DNA from: Symbiodinium natans | Lineage: Eukaryota > Sar > Dinophyceae > Suessiales > Symbiodiniaceae | Assembly (NCBI GenBank): GCA_905221605.1 | Contig: CAJNDS010000924.1 | Span: 126,001 to 190,000 of the forward strand | Direction: 5' to 3' | Length of the DNA stretch: 64,000 nucleotides | Part shown: one piece after another, positions 10,101 through 20,998 of the stretch | Position numbering within the stretch: the first letter of the stretch is position 1 | How the letters are laid out: each line of letters opens with the position of its first letter | Notes under the pieces: generated by a model | The model's input: only the letters and a program-made list of their open reading frames with translations | The model's database searches: none | What the model was told of the DNA's origin: nothing | Position numbers and translations under genes: made by a program

Positions 10101-12962
10101 CCCTAAACAATGCCGGGTCCCCTATAAGGTTTCGGAAACATCGCATAATAGTGCCCCCTCTCACTAAACCGGGTGCAACATTACCCTTCCTAACTAGGTC
10201 AATAGGGAACCCAGAAGGACAAACAACACTGCATACACAGCTGACTTTCAATCACATGACCGCAAGGTATAACACACGCGTCGTTGATGGCACACGTGCC
10301 ACTTTTCTTCGACCCCAAAACGAAGAGAAACCCTAAGGAACAGGCCGCCCGAGTTCACTTTGAGCGCACCGCTTCCCAAGCCGTGATGCCGAAGAAGGAC
10401 GAGCAGTTTGGACACTGTTGGAACTTTCCTCTCTGAGGTTGAAATATTTGGGGGTTTCGAATCCTACTATTTGACTATATGCGGGCGCCTTATTTTCGGA
10501 AACCTCCATGTCGGCCAGAAGGAACCAGTCTCTTTTGGAGCACGGTCTTCGCTGCCCTCACTTTCTCACAAGCAACCTAGAACCTGAACCCCTGAACTGG
10601 TGTTTACTATACGAGGTTTTTCAAATACAGTTACGAGAAGGGTCGAGAAGAGCCAAGGCAGACCGACACTCAATCTGGTCTCCTTCAAACTCTGCAGCAG
10701 CAGGCTGAGCTCATAGCGTCCTCACCCAGGTTTGACTTCTTCTTCCTTCTGGTCATCATCTCCAACTCAGTGCCTATATCCCCCTTGGGAATTATATTTT
10801 ATTTTTGTTTATATATATATATAAAACCCAGGAGGATATTAACAATATAATTTTTATTAAGGTTCTAAGGGGAGTATAGGTGCTTCTGGGAGTGCAGCTG
10901 GAGATATCGTCGCTGGCTGGCACCGCGGAGACGCAGGCGGGCTTCCTTGTTGCCAACTTCGTCTACGCCGTGCTCTTCACGTTTGAGATCGGAGTGCGCA
11001 TAGTCGCGTATGGACTGAAGAAGCCACGTTGGTGTTTGGGACATTTTCCATCTTCCTTAAACCCTAAACCCTAAACCCTAAACCCTAAATACATTTAAAA
11101 TGGCCAACCCAGGAAGTACTTGTGCGGACAAGGTTGGGCCTGGGGATGGTTGGATGTCATCGTCGTGGTCTCGTCATGGGTCGAGCTGGCCGCGGAGCTG
11201 GCGACCCAGTCAGGTGGAGATGGGGAGGCCAGCAGCAATCTGCGGATCTTCCGCATCTTTCGCGTCACCCGACTGTTGCAGACTGTCCGATCTTTAAGGG
11301 TGATTCGCTTTCTCAGTGCCCTGCGGACGTTGGTTTACTCTATGGTGGGAGCAACAAAGTCACTGTTTTGGATTCTCTTGCTTCTTGGACTGGTCCTGTA
11401 CATCTTCTCCATTTTGTTCACTGATGCAGCCGGGCACTACATCAGGACGAACCCCAACAGCACTCACGTTGACGACTTGGATCACTACTTTGGAACAGTG
11501 ACGACATCCATGAGCACGTTATATCGTTCAGTCTTGGCGGGCGTGGATTGGCACGAGCCCGCAGATAGTTTGCACCTTCATCCTCCTGGAAGTGTTTTCT
11601 ACTGCCTGCTCACCCCAAAAGTGGTGTCTCCACCCGACACTTCAAAACCAACTTAAACTGATCGTCTTAACTCCTTGGTTAACATCACTGTTCGCAGCAA
11701 GCAGCTGCTTCAAGTGCTCAACGTTCGGCAAAACCCGGGTTCCAACAGGATGCCTCCTCCCCCCACCCACCCTGCTCAGACCCTACATGGGTGCGACAGG
11801 TACCCTGTGGGTGCAGAATGGGTACAGTTGTTCAACTTTTTCATCGCGCTGGCAGTGCTGGCATTGCTCTTGGCTGTGAGTCGGAAGTTTTTATCTTTTG
11901 ACTGCTGTACTACTTGTGCTTAAGAACCCCAAAAGAATGAAAAATGATAATCCCTACATTACCCTTACTAGACGAATCTTTTTGTTTTTTCGGGGTGCTC
12001 AAGCAATTAGTAGTGTGCAGTTCGGGCTGGACGAGCTTCGTGCACGTCGAACCTGTTGTACAAGGCAAGTAGCCACTTTCTGTCAGAGGATGGGGATTAG
12101 GGGATTAGGGGATTAGGGTTAGGGTTTAGGGTTTAGGGTTTAGGGTTTAGGGTTCAGAGTTTAGGGTTTAGGGTTTAAGGTCTAGGGTCTTGGGTTTAGG
12201 GTTTAGGGTCTGTAGGTCCACCCAGCCCAGGCTGAATGTAATGACCGGCGTGTTTTCTTCCAGCGCGATCCGTGCTGCTGAGCAGAACCATGATGTGATG
12301 ATGCAGAACCTTAGTAGCTGAATGCGTACACTTTTAGACTTTCTTGGGGATACCAGACTCCCCTACAGAACTGAACGTGTGCACTTTTTGAGGGGGGGCT
12401 TTTGAACTCACCAGCTAAGGAACAGAACCGCACTTCGGGATGCAGCCGCTCACTTATTCCAGAAGATGGACATGAGCGGCTTTGGGACGATTACCATCAC
12501 AGAGTTTGAGGCCGTGTATAACGACGAGGATATGAAAGCCTCGGGGTAGCCCAGTGGTACCCTTTTCCCTTTCTTTTGGGGGTTCAAGGTTCCCTTATAA
12601 AGTAACCAACCCCAAAAAAAGGGTGCCCTTATTATCATATGGTTGCTGGGGCTACTAAGGCCTTCCTGGAATCCTTGGAGATTAGTGCCACGGATGCTTG
12701 GACGCTGTTCAATAGTCTCAACCTGGACGGAAATCACGTCCTCACGCTTGAGGAGTTCACGGAGGGATGTCTGCTTCTACGAGGCAATGCTCGGTCGGTG
12801 GATGTCTTTGCCCTGAAGCAGCAGAACAAGAAGATCCGGGAGCAAGTCTCAAACTTGACAAAGTTGCACCAGGAAATGCATGAGCTCCTCCTTGAAAGGG
12901 GAGGCGTAGTCACGCGTTGGCCCTCATTGCCACATGGCAAACTAGAGACGATAGAAACCTAA
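7186..12962 (+). CDS. Voltage-gated cation channel B with EF-hand tail
   Basis: Paralog of channels A and C. N-terminal exons: 7186-7266 (ATG start, MESSEISRLLDEALRRQGQD), 7608-7696 (QLDAWLLRLDSLLQ, matching LQHLDAWFEKID in channel C), 8194-8273, 8369-~8446. An unresolved stretch follows to 10344. Phase-consistent core exons: 10344-10420, 10522-10539 (18 nt), 10658-10769 (S1), 10880-11019 (S1-S2), 11113-11571 (S3, S4, S5, pore SVLAGVDWHEP), 11800-11865 and 12231-12305 (S6, LNVMTGVF), 12420-12537 (EF-hand 1 DMSGFGTITITE), 12660-12962 (EF-hand 2, coiled coil, TAA). EF-hand 2 reads NLDGNHVLTLEE: Asn at position 1 and His at 6, so Ca2+ binding is probably weak. The eight core introns use GA, GC, GT, GA, GC, GC, GA, GC donors. 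An alternative start at 10386 would give 441 aa in frame, but the upstream coding exons make that less likely. Confidence 0.8.
9480..9730 (+). repeat. Degenerate ~60-bp repeat (GCATGCGGAGCTT / GCAGCGTTTGGAGC)
   Basis: Recurrent motifs such as AAACATGCTGTAAA, GCAGCATGCGGAGCTT and CAGCTGCAGCGTTTGGAGC. Related to the AGAAATGCTGCATTT..AGCATT repeats at 33425-33580. One frame (9604-9722) is open by chance. Confidence 0.5.
10770..10879 (+). mobile_element. Family XI introner in channel B
   Basis: Intron AACTCA|gtgcctatatccccc...ggagtatag|GTGCTTCTG splits S1 (IISNS-VLLGVQLE). Target GTGC, GT donor. Related sequence: about 4985-5045 (inside the channel A intron from 4904) and 29967-30062. Confidence 0.75.
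11918..12012 (+). mobile_element. Family IV inverted-repeat element in a channel B intron
   Basis: Ends TGCTTAAGAACCCC and GGGGTGCTCAAGCAA with a middle CCCTACATTACCCTTA. It lies inside the 11866-12230 intron beside a TTTAGGG array. Other copies: 2421-2525, 14492-14630 (with a G run), 21259-21361, ~25977-26128 (tandem middle), 34357-34436 (partial), 40319-40431 (TA expansion), 47204-47328. Confidence 0.7.
12306..12419 (+). mobile_element. Family II introner in channel B
   Basis: Family II has the ends TAGCTGAGTGAGTACACTTT and AACTCAGCAACTAAG. Here the intron runs ATGCA|gaaccttagtagctg...ccagctaag|GAACAGAAC, with target GAAC and a GA donor. Splicing gives MMQNRTALRD, aligned with MMQNRNQFRD of channel A. 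Other copies: about 52704-52803 and 53925-54034, both in channel C. Confidence 0.85.
12538..12659 (+). mobile_element. Family I introner forming the last intron of channel B
   Basis: Intron ATGAAA|gcctcggggtagccc...gctactaag|GCCTTCCTG. The duplicated target is GCC; the donor is GC. The insertion lies two codons from the position used in channel A, so the two are independent insertions of the same element family. Confidence 0.85.
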
Positions 12963-12999
12963 GCAACCCCCTTTCCTGACCCGTGCACGGCTTTCAACC

Positions 13000-14562
13000 A
13001 TGTTGTGGAAAGTTCTCCAAGAGACTTTCTGAAATGCCCGGGTCGTGTGTGTGTATATAGTATGCGGACATAGCTTTACAGTATGGCAAGCAAGAGGCTT
13101 CCTTACAGAGAGCCAAGAAAAAGCTGCTACCTTTTTGGTTCATAGGCTGCCGGCAACTGCTGCAGCTCTGTACTGAACCTTTTCCGTTTCACAACTCCAG
13201 GGCAACAACGTATGAAACTGTGGCCTAGCAGGTCCATCCGCAGTCCTTGTACATAAACCCTAAACCCTAAACCCTAAACCCTAAGCCCTAAACCCCAAAC
13301 CCTAAACCCTAAACCCTAAACCCTAAACCCTAAACCCTTGCCCTAAACCCTAAACTTACTAAAGTTACTCCAGCCTACGGGCCCCAATATGCCCCCAAGC
13401 CCCTGCAAGATAGGATAAGACCGGATAGGATGCGGAGCAGGGAGCCCCAGCTTTTGGCAAGCCACCATCCCTAGCTACTCAAGGATTCTTGCGCGACTTT
13501 CTTGCGGAAAACGCCGCTTCGCAGTTCAGGGTTTAGGGTTTAGGGTTTAGGGTTTAGGGTTTAGGGTTTCAGAGTTGATCAGAGTTACCAGGAAAGCTCG
13601 ACGAATGGCAGCGCAACTGATAATACAAACCTGCCCAAGCCATCCCAAACTGGCCGTAGGCTTGAAGTTTAGGGTGTAGGGGGCGAACAAGAAGCACGAA
13701 AGACACAGACTTAGGGTTTAGGGTTTAGGGTTTAGGGTTTAGGGGAGTTGTGATGCGGCTTTTCCCTTGAGACTCGAAGAAGGGGGCAGCCCAAGCCGCA
13801 GACTCCTCCATCCGAATCCCCACACCGGGCCAGCGGCGGTTCGGTAAGAGGGGTTTAGGGTTTAGAGTTTAGGGTTTAGGGTTTAGGGTTTAGGGTTTGG
13901 GGTTCACCATGCATGTGTATCTTCCAGCTTGGCTCGGCATGGGTGCTTTCTATGAGACGTCAACGTGTACGTGTGCACGTCGTGCGAGCCTTCGTGTACG
14001 GGTAGCCCAGTGGTTCCCTTTTCCCTTTTTTGGGTTCAAGGTTCCCTTATCAAGGAACCAACCCCAAAAAGGGGTGCCCTTACTGCGATATGGTTACTGG
14101 ACTACCAAGGTATTTTTAGCCCTAAACCCTAGACCCTAAACCCTAGACCCTAAACCCGAAACCCTAAACCCTGACCCCTAAACCCTAAACCCCGAACCCT
14201 AAACCCTGAACCCTAAACCCTAAACCCTAAACCCTGTAAGTATGAGTTCGCACGCTGCCACGAAGCTCGAAGCTCTGGCTGCTCAGAGGGCCCTGAAACC
14301 TTGAGCTCCTCCTGGGCAGATCCAGAGGCGTTTGGGGTTTGGGGTTTGGGGTTTGGGGTTTGGGGTTTAGGGTTTAGGGTTTAGGGTTTGGGGTTTAGGG
14401 TGGGTTTAGGGTTTAGGGTTGGGGTTTGGGGTTTGGGGTTTAGCGGGGGCTGGGTTGCCGATTGGACGGGCTGGTCCGAGACAAGTGCCCTAGTATTTGC
14501 TTTAAACACCCCAAAAGCACAAGATAATCATCCCAATATTACGCTTACAAGCAAGATGTTTT

Positions 14563-14593
<31 letters not shown>

Positions 14594-15060
14594 TGGGGGC
14601 GGGGTGGGGGTTCTTAAGCAACTAGTAGTTTCGGTGTCGGTTTCTTTGGGTCTGAAAGGTTGAAGCTCTAATCTCGAAGCGCTACCCTCCCCGGGACCAG
14701 CCCCACTTCCCAGGAGCCCTAAACCCTGATCTCGAAGCCTTTAAGGATTTAGTGTTGAGGATTTAGGGTTTAGGGTTTAGGGTTTAGGGTTTAGGGTGGG
14801 CCCTGAATTTGGTCCCTTACCTCCAGGGTTCTGAAGTATGGGCCCTTGGGTTGCATAGGGTATATAAGGGTATATACGGGGCGCCCATACTAAGGGACCA
14901 TATATCTGATCCAAGAAAGCCCCAAACCCGACACTCTGCACTTGGAGGTTCATGGTAGATATAAGTAGGGCTTTACGTGCCCGAAATACATGTATAATAA
15001 TCATAGCTACCCTTCTTCGAACCCCACTTATAACTACCCAAATGAACCTCGAAGTAGCCC
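13000..15060. other. Array- and element-rich stretch after channel B, no gene supported
   Basis: After the channel B stop (12962) there is a probable 3' untranslated stretch, then telomere-type arrays (13255-13340, 13525-13570, 13705-13745, 13853-13900, 14115-14440), a family I element (14000-14116), a family IV (14492-14630), a family VI (about 14806-14904) and a family VII (14938-15057). I see no coding sequence. Confidence 0.6.
14492..14630 (+). mobile_element. Family IV element with expanded T/G run
   Basis: Starts TTTGCTTTAAACACCCC and ends GGTTCTTAAGCAACTAGTAG. The right arm contains a long run of T then G, an expansion of the normal TTTTTTGGGG of the family. No coding potential. Confidence 0.65.
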
Positions 15061-16052
15061 TAAACCCTAAGCCCTAAACATCCCTGAACTCCCTACTTGC
15101 AAGCTGCAGACCTCCAGAGCCGACCATGGAGTCGCACTGGCGAGACTGCCAGTTTTGGGACTCGTCTATACCGGGCTGGGCAAGCTCCTACGCGGCTTCG
15201 TGGCAAGTCTCCCCCTCTCCCTCTTCCCCAGTTTGCGCTCTCGCTCTCTCTCTCTCTTTTTTATCGTTTGTTTCTATTTTTCTCTCTCTCTCTCTCTCTT
15301 TCTCTTTGTTCTTTCTTTCTTCCTGCCTCACTTCCTCTGCCTCCTCTTTTTTGTTTTCTCTCTCTCTCTCTCCCCGCTTGTGTCTCTATTCGTCCTTGAA
15401 GTGCCAATTTGGAAGCAAGCAGAATCGTGTATTCTATCACCGCCAACGCCAACCCACCATACCCTCCACACAAAGCGCACACCCTCGACCCCAACCCCCT
15501 TCACCCAAGGTGGTCGCCGGGATATGCATAGTCTGTGCCATCCTGGCTGGCATGGGTCAGGCACCTTGGAAGTCAATTAGGTCGCGTTTCAGTCTCCGGG
15601 CTTCGGGGGCTTAATTTGAAGGCTTCGTGTGATATAAACCTGCAACCCACAAACCCACAGACCAAAGTCACATACACGCGCTATCGTCGTGCATGTTTCG
15701 TGTGCAGGTCAACTGCCGGAAGTCTTTGGTATCTTCTCCCTTTTTTTGGTGCTGTCGCATGACTCTGCTTGACTCTGCTTCCTGGCAGACAGCCCGTCCT
15801 AACACAGTCCAAGGCCAGTCCTCCAAGCAAGCAAATGCCCAGTCATATTCTAGGACCGGGAGTAGGCCCATTTTCCTTTGTTTAGGGTTGGGGTTCCCTT
15901 ATAATCCCCTTAAAACCAAAACGGGTACCCTTTTTCTTCCTAGGTTACTCCCGGGTCTAGTTGAGGCTGAAGCAATTTCCGCAAATGGGGGGGTACTCTT
16001 TTGGCGGTTCCTAAATGAAGGATTATTATAATCCTTAATTATAAGTTAGATG

Positions 16053-19000
16053 TATATCGTCTTTGAGATATCTTAGAGCACCCCTGCGGGGACATTCTGC
16101 CAAAGCAGAGCCCATTGCGGATAGTGTGCTGCAAGATCAGGTCGGAACTGTAAGGTTGAGGTTTCGGGTTTCGGGTTTCGGGTTTAGGGTTTAGGGTTTA
16201 GGGTACCCCCAAAATCCCGTTCCCCTACTTGGGGGTAGACCCTGGAGTAAAGTATATTTTTTAAGGTATCATTAGCTACAATAGGAACCCAGAACCAAAA
16301 AAAGTATTGAAGTATAGTACTCCAAAACCCAGGTTTTAATTATTCAGACCCCTAAAGTATCCGTTATGCCTAGCTCCGAGAAGAGAAGGAAAAAGATGAG
16401 AAAAGCACAACACCTCGCATCGAAACCGTTCAGCTCGAAGGAGGCGCATAGTCTAATTATGTAGGAACCATAGTTCGGCAAGTTCGATACTTCCTTGGGC
16501 GTAGCAAGTCTTAGAGATAGACCCAAGCAGGTTGTCTAGCCCAAGATGCATGACACTTTAGGCGGGGATGTCGAGTGACAGGTGGACGCCATGACGCGCT
16601 AAACCCCACAAACCCGAACAACCCCATTAAAAACATCAAACAAACAAACAACCAACCAACCAAAAAAAACCTAAACACCCAGGTCACGCTGCCCTCGCAG
16701 CTGTTCTTGATCTTCGCCTGCGCCACCTGCCTAGCCTTCGGCCTTGGCGGGGCGGCCTTCATGATGCTCCACATGAGCCCTGGAGTGGACTTCGTTTCAG
16801 GGATGTTCAGGGTTCAGGGTGCAGGGTGTAGGGTGTAGGGTGTAGGGTTTAGAGTTTAGGGTTTAGGGTTTATGCAAATCGGGCCCATCTGGGCTTGACA
16901 GGGCTGAGAGGGTTCGGAATTGTGGTTTTGGGGTTGGGGGGCTTGGGGGAGGGGGGGGGGGGGGGGGGTGGGTGGGGGCGGTTTAGAAGTCTGGGCCGGT
17001 AAGGCGTATAGCATGATATACTACGTCTATAGCTCCAGTGCAAAGCTCTTCGATGGCCAGAAGCGAGGTACCGAACACGGGCCAACAAAAAAGCATTGAA
17101 AGGGACCCAGCATTTGGGAAGACAGTATTGATCCAAAGTCTCTCTTGCTCTCTCTCTCTCTCTCTCTCGGTTTGGTGCATTGACTCAGGGCCTTGCAACA
17201 TAGCTGCACTCAAAGATCCAAGGAATGAGCCGTGCAGCCATGACTGGAGCGGGGTGAACCACACCTGGATGCAGCCTGTCCGCTCAGAACCCTCAAAAGC
17301 CCGGGACTTCGATCAAACTTCCTTATACTGACAGTCTTTTCAGGGACTAGAACTGGGGATACTCAAATACCTAGTAAGGACTGCTCTGCTAGTATAAGGG
17401 GAACATGGGAAGAAGGCTGACATCCTATTGTGCGGCCTCGGGCTCGATGGGTGCAGGTTACAAACTTGTTGCGGGCATTTGGGGTGCCATTCAGGCCCAA
17501 TAACAAGAAGAAAGCGCGACCGAGGTATTGCTGGGCCTTTACGATTGCTTTTTGGCCCTTCTCAACGGCAGCGCTTGCCGCATTGGCGTTCAGCATAACC
17601 AGCTTCAGCAGCTTGGCAGATGTTTGGGGGTTGCGGAGTTGCGGGGGGCGGGGGGCTACTTTTTATTTGCGCCGCACTGCGCCGCCTAAATGGAATCCTG
17701 TTTCCTCGGAACGCGCTGAACCCTCAGAGGCCCACGAGCGGACAAAATGTTTCACAAGTTAAGGGACCCCGCCATATGGAAGGCACAAGCACATGCTTGG
17801 GATGCCTATCTATGCAGGCTCCAAGGGAGAATCTTCGAGGTTTACCAGAGTTCTTTTTGTGCCAGACAGCCCCAAAGAAGGTCGTGTTGCGGAGCAGGTT
17901 TTTGGTTGCTTGCTGTGGTTGATGCCTTGGGTAGCCGGCAGGGAGGTTTTGAGCCTGGACCTCGAAGGCAAACAGATATTTCTCGCAGTCATTGGAGTTT
18001 TGCTGTTGCTGTTTGGTTGTCGTTTGGGTGCTGCAGATACCCCAAAAAAGCCTCGACTTCGTCAATCTAAGAGCTGTATTTGGAACTCCCTGGGTGTGTG
18101 CGGTCACTGGAGGAAACGTCCAAAGGCATGACTTAGGTGTGACTTCTGTTTTCTTGCGGCTCATTGGGGGAGAAACCTCAGGCATGGCAAAAGCGTTTGC
18201 TTGTACAGGCCTTCCATATGATCAACGATTCAACGTAGGAGGTTTTTGTCCTGAAACCTTGGGCATGACTCTCCTAGGTAGGATAAGGGGGACCCTTAAA
18301 AAGGGATCCCTTCTGAACCCTCTTCTGGCTCTCTTAAACAGGGACCTTATTCAGAGGGTCTATATCCCCAAGGGTCCCCTTAGTCCTACCCTAGACTCAA
18401 GGTCTTGGAGGCCCCCGGTACATTAGCGCATGGTTGGCATGGACTGCATCCCCAACCCCGAACACTGCAGCTTCCACCCAAAGCCTTACATTCCATCTCA
18501 GGTTTCTGCAACTGACACTCCCAGGAAGCTCTGCCCTAAACCCGAAACCCCAAACCCCAAACCCCAAACCCTGAACCCTAAACCCCCTAAACCTTCCACC
18601 CTTGGGCCCTAAACCCTGAGGCTCTAGCAGCAAGTTGCCAAGCTACCTTAGCCTCGGATTTCTGCTCGTCTTGGCCTTGGTGGCCTTGGCCCTTGCAGCC
18701 TACGACACGCTCTGGCAACTTGGCTCCGTGGGGCTTCCGGGGCCTGAGAGCCTTCTGTGGCGTTGCCGCAGAAGCCTCAGAACGGGAAGAGCAGTGCCTT
18801 TATAGGAGGTTCATGGTTGACTCTGAGTAGGCCCTGAATATGGTTAGAACCAGTTAAAGGTATAGTTACTCTACTCTAACCCCACTTCTGACTACCCATG
18901 AGCCTAGAAAAAGTGCCTTTAGGAGGCCGTAGCGACCTCTGCGGGTCATCAGAATGCTGCGCGGACGAGTCCCTGAAACATCCCGGGACGATGCCTGAGG

Positions 19001-19300
19001 TTTGTGCGAGGAGAGCCACAGTCTCTAGTGTTCCAGCTGCAATGATGAGGGTTCAGTGATCGAATCACTCGACAAAGTTCTAGCCACGTTCTATGTTCGG
19101 GCCCGGACATATTGCTTTCAGGCTGGGTGCAGGGCATTGGGTTCACAACATTCCTGATGTCAATGAAAGTCTCTGTCTCGAGGTCTACAAAATCGGAAGC
19201 TTGTCCTTGGCTGCGTGTGCTGCCCTGCTGCCACTGCTCGATGCCATGAGCACCTCGGCCATCTTTGCTTGCTACCAGTCTTCTCATCCTAGCCCTGTAA
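16053..19300 (+). CDS. Multi-pass membrane protein, family not recognised (partial)
   Basis: The first five exons join in frame: ~16053-16149 (ends VLQDQVGT, donor gtaagg), 16683-16793 (LFLIFACATCLAFGLGGAAF, a membrane helix), 17004-17067 (YSMIYYVYSSSAKLFDGQKR), 17189-17277 (Cys-rich, CNIAALKDPRNEPCSHDW, with N-glycosylation-type NHT, probably extracellular), 17457-17621 (basic PNNKKKARPR then a helix with FWPFSTAALAALAF). Further likely parts: ~17790-18060 (helix IFLAVIGVLLLLFG; another frame is also open), 18616-18800 continuing at 18914-19057 (helix FLLVLALVALALAA; a family VII element splits this frame), and ~19183-19300 (helix LSLAACAALLPLLDAM). A start could be the ATG at 15126. I do not recognise the family. 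Whether 17790 onward belongs to the same gene is inference. Confidence 0.45.
18273..18395 (+). mobile_element. Inverted-repeat element, single copy seen
   Basis: TAGGTAGGATAAGGGGGACC at the left pairs with GGTCCCCTTAGTCCTACCCT at the right, with further internal pairing (GAACCCTCTTCTGG / CAGAGGGTCTAT). No second copy noticed in the window. Confidence 0.6.
18801..18913 (+). mobile_element. Family VII element inside a coding frame
   Basis: Family VII ends are AGGAGGTTCATGGTTGAC-like and ACCCATGAGCCTAGAAAAAG. GTGCCTTTA occurs on both sides as a 9-bp target duplication. Removing the element restores a frame that stays open from SSKLPSY (18616) to AAMMRVQ (19057). Other copies: ~1660-1748, 14938-15057, 21849-21968, 39870-39985, 41262-41448, 42368-42465, 45998-46112, 47645-47965, 48027-48255, 60135-60286. 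Confidence 0.7.
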
Positions 19301-20170
19301 GCAAAAAACCATATAGACCCAAACCCTAAGTGGCAAAAACTCGAAAATCATAGGTTTCAAGATCACATAAGATCATGACTATACATACCACATCAATCAC
19401 CAGTTCTTTGGTAATCGCTTCACTTGGCCTGTTCTTCTCAGGGTTCCCTGAGCTTAGAGCAAAAAGGCAGGAATCCAGTCCTAGCAGGCCAGCGTTGCTG
19501 GGACAGTGATGCTGCAAGCAGGTGAACAATTCACAAGGACAGTTGATGATGATTGTAGCTACTTACTGATGCAACTGGTGATTTTCCGAATTTGGGGTAC
19601 CTTGTTGAGGTCCTTATTGTGAGGCAATCCTACTATGTGGGGGCCTCTTCTAGGGTCCCCCCAAAATTCGTAAACCCCGCAGAGCTTCACAGACCCGAAT
19701 GCCCGTCCAGGCACCACGCTTCGTCCGCCGCACTGGCTCATGATCTTGAGCGGCATCATGTACCTTGCTGGAGGCCCTAAACCCTGAACCCTGAAACCCG
19801 AAGCTCCAAAGCTTGGGTCCCTAAACCCTACATAACTTGCGATGTTCCCACATCTACTACGCGTCCTTAGTAGGGATTTTAGTAGGAGGTACTACAATCC
19901 CTATTCAGGACTGTTAGTAAGGGGGGAACAGATAAAACCCCCAAGTTGTCAACCCCATAAAAAGCTCTTTGTGGTTGAGGGTCCAAGCAAGCTTTCAGGA
20001 AACTGGAAGTGTCAGAAACATGGGCCTGGAAAGCAATATAGGGGTCGGCATACTTAGTATTCCCTTATGGCCCCTATATCGTTTTACTGTAACGACCCCC
20101 AAAACCCTATTCTAATCACTATGGCCCCTATACTTTTCACACCCTCACTCGGCATGCCGCAAATTCCCGA

Positions 20171-20660
20171 CTTGAGATGCTGCAGCAAAAGCAAGAGGGA
20201 GGCCAGCATGCAGTCAAGCCTGCAAGGTGTTGCTGCCACCATGGCACGAAGTGGTAGCAACTTTCCCCATGCAAAATGGCTTGTGGATGCAGTTCCACCG
20301 ATCGATGGAGTTTAAGCCTTGCGCCGTTTACGATATCAAGGGACCCCTGAATATAGACCCTCCCAAATAGTAGGATCCCCGTATAATATAAGGACCTCAG
20401 TAAGGTACCCCTAATTTCGGAAACCCCCAGATAAGCTGGCGCGCCCAGGGCCCGCCCCGGCCGCGCAGGGCACGCGCGGCCGACAGTGTTGTCTTTTTCT
20501 CGACGCCACGATTTTGGACGAGAATCGCGAAGCGCGGTCCTCGAAACTGTTCTCCGTGTTTTGCTTCGAGGATCACGACACGCACAGCTGTCATCGCTTT
20601 GGACGCCAGGGCTCGCGACATGCTGCCATCGCCCTTCACTTTATGCGTTGGAGCCCCTCA
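20171..20660 (+). CDS. Exon-like segments, unknown protein
   Basis: Two open stretches of coding character flank a family X inverted-repeat element (20339-20428). The first, ~20171-20338, encodes a peptide including LPPWHEVVATFPMQNGLWMQ and ends FKPCAVYDIK at the element border. The second, ~20500-20655, includes LDENREARSSKLFSVFCFED, with GC-rich third codon positions. The antisense strand is also open across the second, so its frame is less secure. They may belong to the membrane-protein gene upstream or to a separate gene. Not recognised. Confidence 0.35.
20339..20428 (+). mobile_element. Family X inverted-repeat element
   Basis: GGGACCCCTGAATATAGACC ... GTACCCCTAATTTCGGAAAC, with central TAGTAGGATCCCCGTATAAT. 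Related copies: ~10447-10508 (in a channel B intron), 19573-19680 (opposite orientation), 36476-36540, 36779-36860, 37556-37640, 50584-50665 (channel C intron), 55158-55262. Confidence 0.65.
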
Positions 20661-20998
20661 GTGTGGACTCTGTTTGGAGAAGGCCGCCCCCCCCCTTCCC
20701 GCCTCCCACCCCGCGCCTCCGCACCTCCCCTCCCCAAAACGAGCACTTTTTGACAACCCACAATAGCTCAATAATACGAAATGGGTTGGGGTTGGGGAGT
20801 TGAGGGGTTGCGGGGTTTCAGGAGTTGGGAGCCTAGGGGGTCAAGGGTTGAGGAGCTTAGCCTTGTAGGAAAAAGCAAGAGCTTCAGTCTTTTGTTATTC
20901 TTATCGGTGTATTTTGCAATTTTGGGATACCTCCGCATTATTCCGAGTAACCTTGTCAATATGAGGGGGGGCGCTGAATTATAAATCTTCAAACTCCG

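Noticed and set aside
10386-12962. Start of channel B at the ATG at 10386 (or 10508)
   Set aside because: In-frame, phase-consistent exons from 7186 encode an N-terminus similar to channel C (QLDAWLLRLD against QHLDAWFEKID), and the frame is open upstream of 10386.
15097-15620. Overlapping ORFs full of Ser/Leu (SLSLSL)
   Set aside because: Produced by a CT microsatellite. Only the first ~80 bases after the ATG at 15126 might be coding.
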